NCBI GenBank assembly: GCA_019454875.1
Contig: JACFNL010000013.1
Coordinates: 13,893-49,519 of the forward strand
Length of the DNA stretch: 35,627 nt
Direction: 5' to 3'
Origin: Candidatus Cloacimonadota bacterium
Lineage (GTDB): Bacteria; Muiribacteriota; UBA6191
Positions 34,754 through 35,627 of the stretch are shown here, piece by piece (position 1 is the first letter of the stretch; each line of letters starts with the position of its first letter). The notes beneath the pieces are model-generated. The model searched no databases. It worked only from the letters and a program-made list of their open reading frames with translations, and was not told the DNA's origin. The translations under genes were made by a program, and so were the position numbers.

Positions 34754-35619
34754 ATGATGAGTATCTAGTCCCTTTGGATCAGGATCACCCAGGTTTCAGG
34801 GATCCTGAATATATAAGACAAAGAGACGAGATCGCCCAGGCTGCCCTGGATTGGCGTAAAGCCAGAGACTTAGGAAATCATCTGCCAATTCCTCGTATAC
34901 CCTACCTGGAACACCAGCATAAAATCTGGGAGCATATCTATACAACTATTCTGGAGCTGTCTTCAAAAAATGCTGTAACCCCAGTATTTGACGGACTTAA
35001 AGACCTTGATCTGAATCCAAAAAAAATTCCCGAACTAGAACATGTAAATCAAAGGCTTGAACCTAAGACCGGATTTCGTGTGGTTCCTGTTACCGGGCTG
35101 GTCAAATCAAGATATTTTTTCTCCTGTCTGACCCGTAGAGAATTTTTCTGTACCCAATACATCCGTCATCATTCTGCTCCCGATTTTACGCCTGAACCAG
35201 ATATCTGCCATGATGTAATTGGGCATGTTCCCCTGCTGATGAGCGAGCCCATCGCAAACTGTTATGTGGAATTTGCTCAGGCTGCACTCAGGGCTACTCC
35301 AGAGGAAATCAAACAGCTCGAACAGCTCTACTGGTTTACCATTGAATATGGTCTCTGTTATGAAAATGAAAAAATTAAAACTTATGGGGCCGGGAACCTG
35401 TCCTCAATTGCTGACTTAATTCGTTGTGTGAATCCTGATTTGGTTCGGCATGAGCCATTCTCGATTGAGGTAATGTTGAATCAGACCTACGATCCTACCA
35501 TTCAGCAGCCTGTTTTATTCTTGGCCCCAAGCCTCGAATATGCCTTGAAACATTTATCTGATTATCTGAATCAGACTTTTATTCAAACTAACCGTCCTGT
35601 TTTACCATTGGATGATTAA
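34750..35619 (+). CDS. phhA: Phenylalanine 4-monooxygenase (pterin-dependent, animal-like)
   Basis: Hydroxylates phenylalanine to tyrosine with a tetrahydropterin, iron and O2. 289 residues: the catalytic core only, without an N-terminal ACT regulatory domain, as in bacterial enzymes. Iron ligands H154 and H159 (PDICHDVIGHVPLL) and E199 (YWFTIEYGLC) are present. Segments CTQYIRH, TPEPDICH, YGAG-LSS and N-terminal DHPGF(R)DP closely follow animal phenylalanine hydroxylase rather than the Pseudomonas-type EPDIFHxxFGH form. AGGAG lies 10 bases before the ATG, inside the upstream ATPase gene. No pterin carbinolamine dehydratase (phhB) is in the window. Tyrosine or tryptophan hydroxylase activity cannot be wholly excluded by sequence, but phenylalanine is the likely substrate. 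Confidence 0.95.
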   Translation: MNDEYLVPLDQDHPGFRDPEYIRQRDEIAQAALDWRKARDLGNHLPIPRIPYLEHQHKIWEHIYTTILELSSKNAVTPVFDGLKDLDLNPKKIPELEHVNQRLEPKTGFRVVPVTGLVKSRYFFSCLTRREFFCTQYIRHHSAPDFTPEPDICHDVIGHVPLLMSEPIANCYVEFAQAALRATPEEIKQLEQLYWFTIEYGLCYENEKIKTYGAGNLSSIADLIRCVNPDLVRHEPFSIEVMLNQTYDPTIQQPVLFLAPSLEYALKHLSDYLNQTFIQTNRPVLPLDD

Positions 35620-35627
35620 CATCCTGG

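Noticed and set aside
1..35627. Prophage, insertion sequence, CRISPR, tRNA or rRNA
   Set aside because: Phage-fibre-like motifs occur only within the signal-peptide-bearing giant genes. No capsid, terminase, portal, integrase or transposase gene, DNA-level direct repeat array, or tRNA/rRNA-like sequence was recognised by eye.

Overview
The window comes from a Gram-negative (diderm, LPS-making) bacterium. A heptose-7-phosphate kinase for LPS inner core, a Sec-exported giant surface protein and a membrane-anchored murein-type enzyme all point that way. GC content looks intermediate. Coding is dense: no gene-free stretch exceeds about 110 bp, and TTG and GTG starts are used. The predicted giant fibres resemble mosaic fibre proteins of predatory or environmental Bdellovibrionota and 'deltaproteobacterial' lineages, but no marker here settles the phylum.

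Region 1 (1-23849, + strand) holds two consecutive giant genes. The first enters from the left edge already open, so only its C-terminal ~2,400 residues are visible. The second is complete at 5,531 residues. Both are built the same way: long stretches of a ~10-residue solenoid repeat (h-x-D/N-G-S-I-T-x-x-K type, about 300 copies together, estimated by length) alternate with beta-propeller-like blocks (BNR/Ycf48-like, TolB-like, Kelch-like). Both end in a related cap with an HxH-x8-CPxG signature and several cysteines. The complete protein starts with a signal peptide, a 'YQG-type' beta domain and a fibre section with four degenerate 'YYxDP' motifs and two HxH motifs. I read the pair as exported, probably trimeric, modular adhesive fibres. 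This is the unusual system of the window.

Region 2 (23862-28066, - strand) holds phosphoenolpyruvate carboxylase (ppc), preceded by a membrane-anchored protein with a peptidoglycan-binding motif and a GH46/lysozyme-like domain. A divergent gene (28116-28958, +) encodes a tail-anchored zinc-ribbon protein.

Region 3 (28960-32922, - strand) is a compact five-gene operon, transcribed right to left: rfaE1 (heptose kinase), hemC, hemD, an exported unknown protein, and an enoyl-CoA hydratase/isomerase. Junctions overlap, abut, or are 2 bp apart, so translational coupling is likely.

Region 4 (33032-35619, + strand) is a divergent pair behind a near-consensus sigma-70 promoter: a P-loop ATPase with a helical C-terminus, overlapping by 4 bp an animal-like phenylalanine hydroxylase (phhA).

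No tRNA, rRNA, CRISPR array, insertion sequence or prophage gene was recognised.
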